A stretch of DNA of 64,000 nucleotides from Bailinhaonella thermotolerans (lineage in GTDB: Bacteria > Actinomycetota > Actinomycetes > Streptosporangiales > Streptosporangiaceae), in the NCBI RefSeq assembly GCF_003594875.1, contig NZ_QZEY01000025.1, positions 53,186 to 117,185 on the forward strand. Direction: 5' to 3'. Each line of letters begins with the position of its first letter. The stretch's first letter is position 1. This document shows positions 1 through 7,563 of this stretch, piece by piece. A program made the translations under genes and the position numbers. The notes under the pieces are model-generated. The model was not told the DNA's origin, did not search any database, and was given only the letters and a program-made list of their open reading frames with translations.

Positions 1-1189
1 GGCCCGGCGCGACGGTGGCGGCCGGGGCGGCCGGGTCGATCTCGGTCCAGGTGACGGGGCCGAAGAAGCCGATCGTCTCGTTCTTGGCGCAGTAGCGCTG
101 CCAGTACTTGGCCACCAGCAGTTCGCGGGCCCGCCGTTCGTGGTTGCGCCGCTCCTCCGGGCCGCCCCGCACGAGCCCGTCGAGCGCCGTCAGCGCGTTG
201 CGGTTCTGCCAGGTCACGGCCTCGCGGAACAGCGGGTCCGCGGCCAGTTCGCTCGCCCGCGCCGCGCCCTCGGCCAGCGCCTCGGCGAACGCCTTGTCGA
301 ACAGGGCGGCGTCGGTCCGCCCGGCGAGCAGGTCGTCGGCGGCCTCGGCGCATCCGGGCGCGGCGAACAGGTCCAGCCCGTCGGCGGGGAAGCCGGTGCT
401 GCGCAGGATGGCGTCGCGCCACACCGACCAGCCCGTGTCCCCGAGCGGGATGAGGTGGCCGCGCGTGGCCGCGGCGAGGTCGGCGCGGATCTCGCCGAGG
501 ATGCGGTCGCGGGCCTCGTGCAGGAAGAAGTGGCCGCCCGGCTCGACGCGCAGGCCGAACCCGGCCGCCGTGTGCGCGGCCCAGTGCCGCATGGCCTCGG
601 CGGGCACGGCGGGGTCCTCGCTCCCGGCGAACGCCGTGATCGGCACGGGGAGGGGGTCCTCCTCCCGGTGGCGGTAGGCGTCCAGCCAGCCGAAGTCGGC
701 CCGGAGCGCGGGCAGCACCAGGTCGAGCAGCTCGGGTTCGGACAGCAGCTCGGCGGGCATGCCGCCGAGCGCCGACAGCCGGGCGAGCAGCGTCTCGTCG
801 TCCACGGCGGACAGGCCCGCGAGCGGGTCGGCCAGGCCCGGCGGGCGGCAGCCGCCGAGGTAGAGCCGGACGGGCGGGCGCACGCCGCGCCGACGCAGCT
901 CGCGGACGAGCTCGAAGCCGATCCGGCCGCCCATGGAGTGGCCGTAGATCGCGTACGGCCGGTCGGCGAGCGCGGCGACCTCGGTGGCCAGCTCGGCCAG
1001 GTCGAAGGGGGCGTTGTCGCGGATCCGGCTCTCCCGGCCCGGCAGCACCGCCGCCAGGACCTCCACGTCCGGTCCCGCGGCGGCCGACCAGCCCCGGAAG
1101 GCGGCGGCCCCCGCGCCGGCGTACGGCAGGCAGAACAACCGCGCCCGGGCTCCGGGGCGGTGGTGGGGCGTGCTGAACCAGTCGCTCAT
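1..1189 (-). CDS. Type II thioesterase fused to LanB-like (lantibiotic dehydratase) N-terminal domain, partial
   Basis: I decoded the minus strand codon by codon from the ATG at 1189; 396 codons stay open to the window edge, so the C-terminus is missing. Residues 1 to about 235 are an alpha/beta-hydrolase thioesterase: GHSMGG nucleophile Ser85, Asp192 in AGSEDP and His220 in GGHFF, as in editing thioesterases of NRPS/PKS lines. From about residue 247 the protein becomes the N-terminus of a lantibiotic dehydratase: RSTGFPADGL, VTWQNRNAL at about 330, and RYCAKNETIGFFGPVTW at 365-381. LanB proteins use Glu-tRNA to glutamylate Ser/Thr; related proteins ligate amino acids to carriers or peptides. 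The start overlaps the ketosynthase stop as ATGA, implying translational coupling. The in-frame fusion is seen directly; the LanB substrate is unknown. Confidence 0.82.
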   Translation of the reverse strand, partial: MSDWFSTPHHRPGARARLFCLPYAGAGAAAFRGWSAAAGPDVEVLAAVLPGRESRIRDNAPFDLAELATEVAALADRPYAIYGHSMGGRIGFELVRELRRRGVRPPVRLYLGGCRPPGLADPLAGLSAVDDETLLARLSALGGMPAELLSEPELLDLVLPALRADFGWLDAYRHREEDPLPVPITAFAGSEDPAVPAEAMRHWAAHTAAGFGLRVEPGGHFFLHEARDRILGEIRADLAAATRGHLIPLGDTGWSVWRDAILRSTGFPADGLDLFAAPGCAEAADDLLAGRTDAALFDKAFAEALAEGAARASELAADPLFREAVTWQNRNALTALDGLVRGGPEERRNHERRARELLVAKYWQRYCAKNETIGFFGPVTWTEIDPAAPAATVAPG

Positions 1190-2883
1190 GGCCGTGCCTC
1201 GATCCAGTGACGCCGCCGTTGGAAGGGGTACGCGGGCAGGGAGACGCGCCGCGCCCCGGGTGTGCCGGGCCACTCCACGTCGGCCCCGGAGACCCACGCG
1301 GACGCCCGCGCCACCAGCTCGGCGGGCGCGCCGGCCGGGTGGTCCGGCGGGGCCGCGCCGGCGGCGGCGCGCAGCAGCGGCACGGCCTCGGCGACGTCCC
1401 GGCAGAGCACCGCCGCCCGGCGCGCGAACGCCCGCCGCCCCGCGAGCGTGCGGGCCACGTCGTCCGGCCGCGGCGGCGCGCCGGCCGCCACCTGGGCGGC
1501 GAGGTGATCGGCCAGCCGCGTCAGCGCCTCGCGCAGCGCCTCCGGCGTGCGCGCCGACACCGGCAGCGCGTGCCATCCGCCGTCCGCGCCGGCGCGCGGG
1601 GCCTCCTCGGGCGCGTTCTCCACGATCACGTGCGCGTTGGTGCCGCCCAGCCCGAAGGAGCTGACCCCGGCCAGCCGCGGCCCCGCCGGGAACGGGTGGT
1701 TCTCCACCGGGACGAAGAACGGCGAGGAGGCGAAGTCGATCTCCGGGTTGGGCGTCCGGAAGTGCAGGTTCGCGGGGACGATCCCGTGGCGTACGGCGAG
1801 CACGGCCTTGATGAGGCTCGCCGCGCCCGCCGCCGCGTCCAGGTTGCCCAGGTTGGTCTTGAGCGAGCCGAGCGCGCACGAGCCGGGCGCGAGGCCGTCG
1901 CCGAACGCCCTGGCCAGCGCCGCCACCTCGATCGCGTCGCCGGCGAGGGTGCCGCTGCCGTGCGCCTCGACGTAGCCGATGTCCGCGGGGCTCGCCTCGG
2001 CGCTCGCCAGCGCCTCGGCCACGACCGCGGCCTGCCCGTCGAGCCCCGGGGCGGCGAACCCGGCCCGGGCCGCGCCGTCGTTGCCGACCGCCCAGCCGCG
2101 CAGGACCGCGAGCACCTGGTCGCCGTCCTCCTGGGCGTCCTCCAGCCGCTTCAGCGCCAGCACGGCGACGCCGCTGCCGTACGCGGCGCCCTGCCCGGCG
2201 GCGTCGAACGCGCGGCACCGCCCGTCAGGCGAGACCAGCCCGCCCGGGGTGTGGCGGAAGCGCGGCTCGGTGACGCTCACCCCGCCTGCCAGCGCCAGGT
2301 CGCACCGGTAGTCGAGCAGGCTCTGCGCGGCCGTGCACACCGCGACCAGGGAGCTGGAGCAGGCCGTCTGGGTCGCGATCGCCGGCCCGGTCAGGCCCAG
2401 CCGGTACGCCACCTGGGCGGGCAGGTAGTCGGCCGCCGACCCGGGCAGCAGCAGCGACTCCCAGTCGTCCGTGGCCGACGGGTTCCCGAACTGGCGGAAC
2501 AGGAAGTACCGGTTGAGCGAGGAGCCCGCGAACACCCCGACGATGCCGTCGCGGGCGGCCGGGTCGTGCCCGGCGTCCTCCAGCGCCGCCCACGCCTGCT
2601 CCAGGAAGAGCCGCTGCTGCGGATCCATCCGTACGGCCTCGGCGTCGGGCACGCCGAAGAACTCGGCGTCGAAGTCGGCCACGCCCTCCAGCCGCCCGTG
2701 CGCGGGCACGTGGGCGGGGTCGGCGATGAGCCGCTCGCCGACGCCCAGCTCCCGCAGCTCGGCGGGGGTGTGGTCGTGGACCGCGTCCACGCCGCCGAGC
2801 AGGTTCCGCCACAGGGCCGCCACGTCGGGCGCGCCGGGGAACCGCCCGGCCATCCCGACGACGGCGATCGCGTCCCCGCCCAT
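1186..2883 (-). CDS. Stand-alone type I ketosynthase lacking an AT domain, atypical active site
   Basis: 565 aa. Residues 1 to about 430 are a modular PKS-type beta-ketoacyl synthase starting AIAVVGMAGRFPGA, with DPQQRLFLE, nucleophile Cys175 in TACSSSL and His308 in EAHGSGT. The second catalytic His, normally in K(T/S)NIGH, is Asn347 (KTNLGN; codon AAC at 1843-1845). Lysine and the glycine-rich SSFGLGGTNAH segment are kept. Instead of an acyltransferase, the KS linker runs straight into VSLPAYPFQRRRHW at the C-terminus, a motif that usually follows an AT domain. No ACP is fused. A KS without the second His is expected to be poor at decarboxylative condensation, so it may bind or transfer acyl groups. 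The ATG shares its A with the stop of the upstream gene (TGATG). Confidence 0.88.
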   Translation of the reverse strand: MGGDAIAVVGMAGRFPGAPDVAALWRNLLGGVDAVHDHTPAELRELGVGERLIADPAHVPAHGRLEGVADFDAEFFGVPDAEAVRMDPQQRLFLEQAWAALEDAGHDPAARDGIVGVFAGSSLNRYFLFRQFGNPSATDDWESLLLPGSAADYLPAQVAYRLGLTGPAIATQTACSSSLVAVCTAAQSLLDYRCDLALAGGVSVTEPRFRHTPGGLVSPDGRCRAFDAAGQGAAYGSGVAVLALKRLEDAQEDGDQVLAVLRGWAVGNDGAARAGFAAPGLDGQAAVVAEALASAEASPADIGYVEAHGSGTLAGDAIEVAALARAFGDGLAPGSCALGSLKTNLGNLDAAAGAASLIKAVLAVRHGIVPANLHFRTPNPEIDFASSPFFVPVENHPFPAGPRLAGVSSFGLGGTNAHVIVENAPEEAPRAGADGGWHALPVSARTPEALREALTRLADHLAAQVAAGAPPRPDDVARTLAGRRAFARRAAVLCRDVAEAVPLLRAAAGAAPPDHPAGAPAELVARASAWVSGADVEWPGTPGARRVSLPAYPFQRRRHWIEARP

Positions 2884-4259
2884 CAGCCGATGACCGCCTC
2901 TGCGACGTCCTCGACCGTGCCCACGCGGGTGATCGCGGCGTCCTCGACCGGCCGGTAGCCGGCCGCCGTGTAGCAGCCCGAGCCGTGGACCACGATGTCG
3001 CGGCCCTCGTCCACCAGGCCCCGGTCCACGGCGTTGAGCACGCCGGTCATGGCCATCACCAGCGACCACTCGCGGAGCGTGCGCGGGTCGGCGGGCAGCT
3101 CGCAGCCCGTCCCGGCGAGCATCGCGCGAAGGCGCGGGTAGCGGGCCACGCACTCGGCCAGGGACACCACGATCCCGTCGCCGCCGAAGCGGGCGATCAG
3201 GTCGTTCATCGCGGGCGACGTGGCGGGCCTGTGCGTGTAGAAGGTCGGGTCCAGCACCTCGTCCGGGTCGTAGGTGACCTGCGGGAAGCGCGGGTCCGCC
3301 GACTGGGCGTACAGGCCGTCCTCGCCCAGGGCGTACGCGGGGATGGCGGCCCGGTCGAAGTCGCCGTGGCGCAGGTTGAGCACCATGTCGGGGGTGCCCA
3401 GGTGCTGGACGAGGAGGCTGGCGGGGCGGGTCGCGGGGTCGGCGGCGCCCTCCTCCTCCAGCACGGCCCGGCCGCGGTGGTAGCCGAGCAGGCCGAAGGC
3501 GCTGGAGACGGCGTGCGCGTGCAGGCGCGGCCGCTCCCCCGCGGGGTCCGCGGCGTGCTCGAAGAAGGCGCGGGCGGTGTCGGCGACCAGGTAGTTCGCC
3601 AGTTCCAGGGAGTACCAGAGGTTGTCGCCCATGGCCGCGAAGTCGCCGATGTGCTTGTCCGCGAACCTGCGGCCGATGGCCTTGACGTCCTCGGCGTGCT
3701 CCCCGGTGTAGACCAGGAGGGGGTTCAGCTCGCGCAGGGCCGGGTCCGTCGAGAGCCTGCTGGAACGCAGCTTGGCCAGGCACGACTCGGGGGCCAGCAC
3801 GACCACGCGGAGCTGCCCGGGCTCGACGAGGCCGGCCTCGATCGCGCGGAGCACGGCGTCGCGCAGGGCCGTGCCCTTGTTGGCCGACGTGGGCGAGAAG
3901 ATCGTGACGCGCTCGCCGTGCCTGCGGATGTACTCCACCGCGCGGGCCACGATGAGCAGCGACGCGAAGGTCTTGGTGGTGCCCGTGCCCGGGTTGCCCG
4001 TCAGGTCGAGCAGGGACAGCCGGTGCCCGCCGTACGTCCCGAGGCCCTGCCAGGAGGCGGTGGCGACGGACAGGTACTCCCGCATCCGGTCGTCCAGCTC
4101 GGGCAGCAGGAAGCCCGGGGAGAACGCGCTGCCGTCCTTGACGGGGGCGGGGTCGTCCACGCAGGCGGCGATAGCGCGGGGCAGCCGGTCGTAGAAGTCG
4201 GCCAGCAGGTTGGCGGTGCGGGCGGACCCGGACGCGGCGGGCACAAAGGAGTTCGGCAT
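2883..4259 (-). CDS. DUF6002-like protein resembling fold-type II PLP enzymes
   Basis: 458 aa, starting MPNSFVPAA with a GAGG ribosome site about 10 nt upstream. Residues 86-115 (LTGNPGTGTTKTFASLL) and about 120-140 (FSPTSANKGTALRDA) resemble the lysine-containing and substrate-loop segments of threonine-synthase-like PLP enzymes; Lys96 would be the Schiff-base candidate. VVVLAPES and a C-terminal VVHGSGCYTA segment also fit that fold. I recall the family name DUF6002 from actinomycete biosynthetic clusters, but could not check it. It lies between the oxidoreductase (23 nt upstream) and the ketosynthase (1-nt overlap) in one transcription unit, so a role in making or attaching an unusual amino-acid unit is plausible inference. 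Confidence 0.65.
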   Translation of the reverse strand: MPNSFVPAASGSARTANLLADFYDRLPRAIAACVDDPAPVKDGSAFSPGFLLPELDDRMREYLSVATASWQGLGTYGGHRLSLLDLTGNPGTGTTKTFASLLIVARAVEYIRRHGERVTIFSPTSANKGTALRDAVLRAIEAGLVEPGQLRVVVLAPESCLAKLRSSRLSTDPALRELNPLLVYTGEHAEDVKAIGRRFADKHIGDFAAMGDNLWYSLELANYLVADTARAFFEHAADPAGERPRLHAHAVSSAFGLLGYHRGRAVLEEEGAADPATRPASLLVQHLGTPDMVLNLRHGDFDRAAIPAYALGEDGLYAQSADPRFPQVTYDPDEVLDPTFYTHRPATSPAMNDLIARFGGDGIVVSLAECVARYPRLRAMLAGTGCELPADPRTLREWSLVMAMTGVLNAVDRGLVDEGRDIVVHGSGCYTAAGYRPVEDAAITRVGTVEDVAEAVIG

Positions 4260-4282
4260 CGTTGACGGACCTCGTTCTGCTT

Positions 4283-5383
4283 CTAAAGATGCGGGGAGCG
4301 TTCGCGCAGCCGGGCCCTGAACTCGTGGAACAGGCCGGTTACCGGTTCGATCTCGGCGACGGTGAATTCCCGGGGCAGCTCGGGCGCCGCCGGTTCGGTG
4401 AACCTGACCCGGTCGCCGTCCACCACGACCCCGTCGTACGCCGCCGCCCGCTGGTTGAAGGCGACGGCGCCGGCCAGGTCCAGCCCGGCGGGCAGGCGCA
4501 GTTCCAGCCGGCCGCCGCGCAGGAGCACGGGGTAGCCCCCGGGCAGGCCGAGCGGGCCGGGCAGGCTGGTGTGCGTCTCCTCGCCGGTCAGCAGGCCGCG
4601 CACGACCACGGCGGCGGCCAGGCCGGTGACGTGGTTCAGCTCGGCCCGGTCGGCGGCGCGCTGGGCGGCCAGCAGGGACCCGACCCCGGGGACGGGCTCG
4701 CCGCCCACCCAGGCCCGGGCCTCCTCGCAGTCGCCGTGCGGGGCGTGCAGGTGGACGTGGTGGGCCAGGACGCGCAGGTCGCGCTGGTCCGGCAGGCCCA
4801 GCGCGGCCTGGATCCCGGCGGCCATCAGGCCGGCGTTGCCGATGCCGGACAGCACGGGCACGCCCGCGGCGGCGAGGATCGGGTTGACCGCGTCGGGGAA
4901 GCAGCCGTTGAGGAACCAGGCGCCGGGGCGCGCGGCGGCGAGCGCCCGGCCCGCGCGCAGCGCCGACTCGGCCTGGAAGGGCAGGGTCAGCCCGAAGCCG
5001 GCGCGCTGGACCAGCGCGGTCCAGGCCGAGGGGGCCGTCGCGCGCTCCCAGGGGGACTGGCTGGAGGCGGCCAGGACCAGGCCCGCCGGGGCCAGCGCCG
5101 ACAGCAGCTCGGCCAGGGCGTCGCCGCCGGACAGGTCGGTCGCCCGGGGACGGAAGGTCACCGGGGCGCCGGCCAGCGCGGCGCGCGCCGAGGCGACATA
5201 GCACACTTCGGCCGCCCGCTCAGGAGAGCGGCCCACGACCACGACGTCGAGGGGGGCGCCGGCCGTGACGGCCAGCGCGTAGCACAGTCCGCGGGCGAGG
5301 CCCCCCGTGCCGATGACGACAAGGGTGGGCCCGCCGCGCGCGGAGGGAGGGGTGTCGGTGAGAACGGGAGGCTCCTCGCGCAA
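4283..5383 (-). CDS. NAD(P)-binding Rossmann-fold oxidoreductase of the biosynthetic operon
   Basis: 366 aa if started at the TTG at 5383; no ATG or GTG lies in frame upstream of the nucleotide motif, and no strong ribosome site is visible, so the start is tentative. TLVVIGTGGLARGLCYAL (residues 19-36) is a dinucleotide-binding beta-alpha-beta motif followed by VVVVGRSPERAAE. Downstream are an Asn/His-bearing FLNGCFPDAVNPIL segment and AHHVHLHAPHGD, possible catalytic regions, but I cannot name the family. It is the first gene of the leftward operon and ends 23 nt before the DUF6002-like gene. The likely role is reduction or oxidation of a biosynthetic intermediate. Confidence 0.7.
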   Translation of the reverse strand: MREEPPVLTDTPPSARGGPTLVVIGTGGLARGLCYALAVTAGAPLDVVVVGRSPERAAEVCYVASARAALAGAPVTFRPRATDLSGGDALAELLSALAPAGLVLAASSQSPWERATAPSAWTALVQRAGFGLTLPFQAESALRAGRALAAARPGAWFLNGCFPDAVNPILAAAGVPVLSGIGNAGLMAAGIQAALGLPDQRDLRVLAHHVHLHAPHGDCEEARAWVGGEPVPGVGSLLAAQRAADRAELNHVTGLAAAVVVRGLLTGEETHTSLPGPLGLPGGYPVLLRGGRLELRLPAGLDLAGAVAFNQRAAAYDGVVVDGDRVRFTEPAAPELPREFTVAEIEPVTGLFHEFRARLRERSPHL

Positions 5384-5476
5384 CGGCTGAGGTCATCAAC
5401 AGTTGGTCTTCCAGCGCCCGGGGTCCCAAGCGCGGATCATTCTGAGCATCCGGTGACATCCCTGTCAATCAACCTA

Positions 5477-5501
5477 AAAACCCCTTCCCACAAGGGGTTT
5501 T
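5477..5501 (-). terminator. Perfect hairpin with A/T tails in the leader of the biosynthetic operon
   Basis: Stem AAAACCCCTT / AAGGGGTTTT (10 bp, perfect) with loop CCCAC. The arms end in A and T runs, so it works as an intrinsic terminator in either direction. It sits about 95 nt upstream of the leftward operon's first codon, and no gene ends nearby, so it is either an insulator or a leader attenuator. Confidence 0.6.
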
Positions 5502-5582
5502 ACGCATGTTTCGAAAGCCTGCCAATCGGCGGGGCGGAAGCGATAACATCCCTTTCCTCTCGCTGTCAGAGCAGATTCCGGG

Positions 5583-5681
5583 CCCCGTCAACGACGCCCC
5601 GGACGTACGGCCGGACCCCGTCAACGACGCCCGCGCCGTACGGCCGGGCACCCTCCCACGACGCCCCGCCGTACGGCCGGG
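5583..5681. repeat. Three tandem copies of a 33-bp repeat containing CGTACGGCCGG
   Basis: Copies at 5583-5615, 5616-5648 and 5649-5681. The first two share CCCCGTCAACGACGCCC and all three end in CGTACGGCCGG. The region is non-coding, in the gap between the leftward biosynthetic operon and the rightward thiamine-binding gene. Confidence 0.8.
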
Positions 5682-5765
5682 GGGCCGGGCCGGACCCGCC
5701 GCGCACGCGCCGCCGCCCGCCCGCCTAGGCTGAAGCCCTGGTTCCGACGGGAAGGAGTGGTCGTC

Positions 5766-6062
5766 GTGATCGTGGCGTTTTCGGTGACCCCGCTCGGGGT
5801 CGGGGAGGACGTCGGCGAGTACGTCGCCCGGGCCGTCAAGGTGGTGCGCGACAGCGGCCTGCCCAACCGCACCGACGCCATGTTCACCTCGGTCGAGGGC
5901 GAATGGGACGAGGTCATGCCCGTGATCAGGGCCGCCGTGGACGCGGTGGCCGAGGTCGCCCCCCGCGTGAGCCTCGTCCTCAAGGCCGACGTCCGCCCCG
6001 GCGTGACCGACGCCCTCACCGCCAAGGTGGAGAGCGTCGAACGGCACCTCTCCACCTCCTGA
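5766..6062 (+). CDS. Thiamine-binding protein family (MTH1187/YkoF-like, formerly DUF77)
   Basis: 98 aa from the GTG at 5766, chosen over earlier in-frame GTG codons because GGAAGGAG lies 8 nt upstream and the protein then starts [20 protein letters not shown], the normal family N-terminus. The full small alpha/beta domain is present, including [22 protein letters not shown]. Family members bind thiamine or hydroxymethylpyrimidine-type ligands in the cytoplasm. It is a single-gene unit; no thi genes are adjacent. Confidence 0.85.
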   Translation: MIVAFSVTPLGVGEDVGEYVARAVKVVRDSGLPNRTDAMFTSVEGEWDEVMPVIRAAVDAVAEVAPRVSLVLKADVRPGVTDALTAKVESVERHLSTS

Positions 6063-6144
6063 CCGGAACCCCGCCCCCCGCGCCCGCGTTCGCAACCACA
6101 GAGCCGCCGGCCGGTCCGGCCGGCGCGGAGCGCTGGAGGGTGAC

Positions 6145-7098
6145 GTGGACGAGGATCGGGCCGGCGGGGTCCTGCTGGGAGCGGCCTGCGGAGACGCCCT
6201 CGGCGTGCCGTACGAGTTCGGCGCGAGGCTCTCGGCGGACGAGACCCCCGAAATGATTGGCGGCGGCCTGGGCCCGTACGCCCCCGGCGAGTACAGCGAC
6301 GACACCCAGATGGCCGTGTGCGTCGCGGAGGTCATGGCCTCCGGCGGCGACCTGGACGCCGAGGAGGCGCTGGACGCGGTCGCGCTCAACTTCCTGCGCT
6401 GGTGCCGGGAGGGCGCCGGCGACATCGGCGTGCAGACCGGCCGGGTCCTCAACGCGGCCATGGCCGCGGACGGCCCGCCCGCGCGCCGGCTGCGGGAGGC
6501 GGCGGCCGGACTGCACCGGGTGACGGGCCTCAGCGCGGGGAACGGCTCGCTGATGCGGACCGGGCCGGTGGGCCTGGCCGCCCTCGGCGACCCGGTGAAG
6601 ACGGCACGGGTGGCGCGTGCGGTGAGCTCGCTGACGCACTTCGACGACCTGGCCGGGGACGCCTGCGTGATCTGGTGCGAGGGGATACGGCGGGCCGTGA
6701 CGGAGGGGACTCTCTCGGGCGTCCGCGGGGGCCTGGAACTGGTTCCCGCGGAGCGGCGGGGGCGGTGGGCGGGGTGGCTGGACGCGGCGGAAGAGAACCC
6801 GCCGTGGCACTTCTCCCCTAACGGGTTCGTCGTGCCGGCGCTCCAGGCCGCGTGGTCCGCGGTCAGCCGGGCCGCCACGGGCCGTACGGCGGGCGCGAGG
6901 GGCTTGCGGGCGGCGGTGGAGGACGCGGTGCGGGCGGGCCACGACACGGACACGGTGGCGGCGATCGCCGGGGCCCTGGCGGGGGCGTACTGGGGCGCGG
7001 GGGACGTGCCCCGGGAGTGGCGGGAGGCCGTGCATGGGTGGCCGGGGGTGCGGGGGGACGAGCTGGCCGGGATGGGGGTGCGGGCGGCCGGGGGGTGA
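6145..7098 (+). CDS. ADP-ribosylglycohydrolase (DraG/ARH family)
   Basis: 317 aa, GTG start with GGAGGG 5 nt upstream. The domain fills the protein: GVLLGAACGDALGVPYEF near the N-terminus, the metal-binding SDDTQM at about residue 52, GNGSLMRTGPVGL in the middle, and HDTDTVAAIAGALAGAYWG near the C-terminus carrying the second Asp pair. These are the dinuclear Mg ligands of enzymes that remove ADP-ribose from proteins or small molecules. It starts 82 nt after the thiamine-binding gene. No partner ADP-ribosyltransferase is visible nearby. Confidence 0.92.
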   Translation: MDEDRAGGVLLGAACGDALGVPYEFGARLSADETPEMIGGGLGPYAPGEYSDDTQMAVCVAEVMASGGDLDAEEALDAVALNFLRWCREGAGDIGVQTGRVLNAAMAADGPPARRLREAAAGLHRVTGLSAGNGSLMRTGPVGLAALGDPVKTARVARAVSSLTHFDDLAGDACVIWCEGIRRAVTEGTLSGVRGGLELVPAERRGRWAGWLDAAEENPPWHFSPNGFVVPALQAAWSAVSRAATGRTAGARGLRAAVEDAVRAGHDTDTVAAIAGALAGAYWGAGDVPREWREAVHGWPGVRGDELAGMGVRAAGG

Positions 7099-7184
7099 CG
7101 GGCGATCACGGAGGTGAAGGGGTCTGGTCAGGGACGGGGGGTGGGGTGAGCATGGGGGGAGGCAGTCGACGGGAAGGGCGTGGC

Positions 7185-7547
7185 ATGGGCGACATCATGG
7201 GGATGATGGAGCGGGCCAAGGACGTGCTCACGGTCCGGCGGGTGTTCGGGGAGCCGGTGGAGCGCGAGGGCGTGACGGTGATCCCGGTCGCCACCGTGAT
7301 CGGCGGGGGCGGCGGGGGCGACATGATCGAGCCCGACGACAAGGAGGGGAGCGGGTCCGGGTTCGGGTTCGGGACCTTCTCGACCGGGATCGGGGTGTTC
7401 GTGATCAAGGACGGCAAGGTGAGCTGGGAGCCCGCCGTCAACGTGAACCTCATCGTGCTCGGCGGCCAGCTCGTCGGGATCGTCTCGATGCTGGCCCTGC
7501 GCTCGATCATCAAGAGCCGCCGCGAGCGCGGGGCCGGGCGGTCCTGA
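7185..7547 (+). CDS. GerW/YtfJ family sporulation protein
   Basis: 120 aa from the ATG at 7185, preceded by GGAAGG with a 7-nt spacer; an ATG at 7152 would add 11 residues but has a poorer fit to the family. The signature is AKDVLTVRRVFGEPVEREGVTVIPVATVIGG followed by a Gly-rich stretch and an amphipathic C-terminal tail with IVSMLALRSIIKSR. YtfJ (GerW) is a spore protein in Bacillus; actinomycete homologues are common and poorly characterised. It is a stand-alone gene. Confidence 0.88.
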   Translation: MGDIMGMMERAKDVLTVRRVFGEPVEREGVTVIPVATVIGGGGGGDMIEPDDKEGSGSGFGFGTFSTGIGVFVIKDGKVSWEPAVNVNLIVLGGQLVGIVSMLALRSIIKSRRERGAGRS

Positions 7548-7563
7548 GCCCCGCCAGGGGGGC

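Noticed and set aside
1..1189. Classical lanthipeptide cluster
   Set aside because: No LanA precursor, LanC cyclase or transporter is seen; the LanB part is fused to a thioesterase and sits with PKS-type genes.
1207..2958. Long + strand open frames opposite the ketosynthase and other genes
   Set aside because: High-GC codon bias produces long antisense frames; these are Arg/Pro/Ala-rich and have no domains, while the opposite strand carries recognisable genes.
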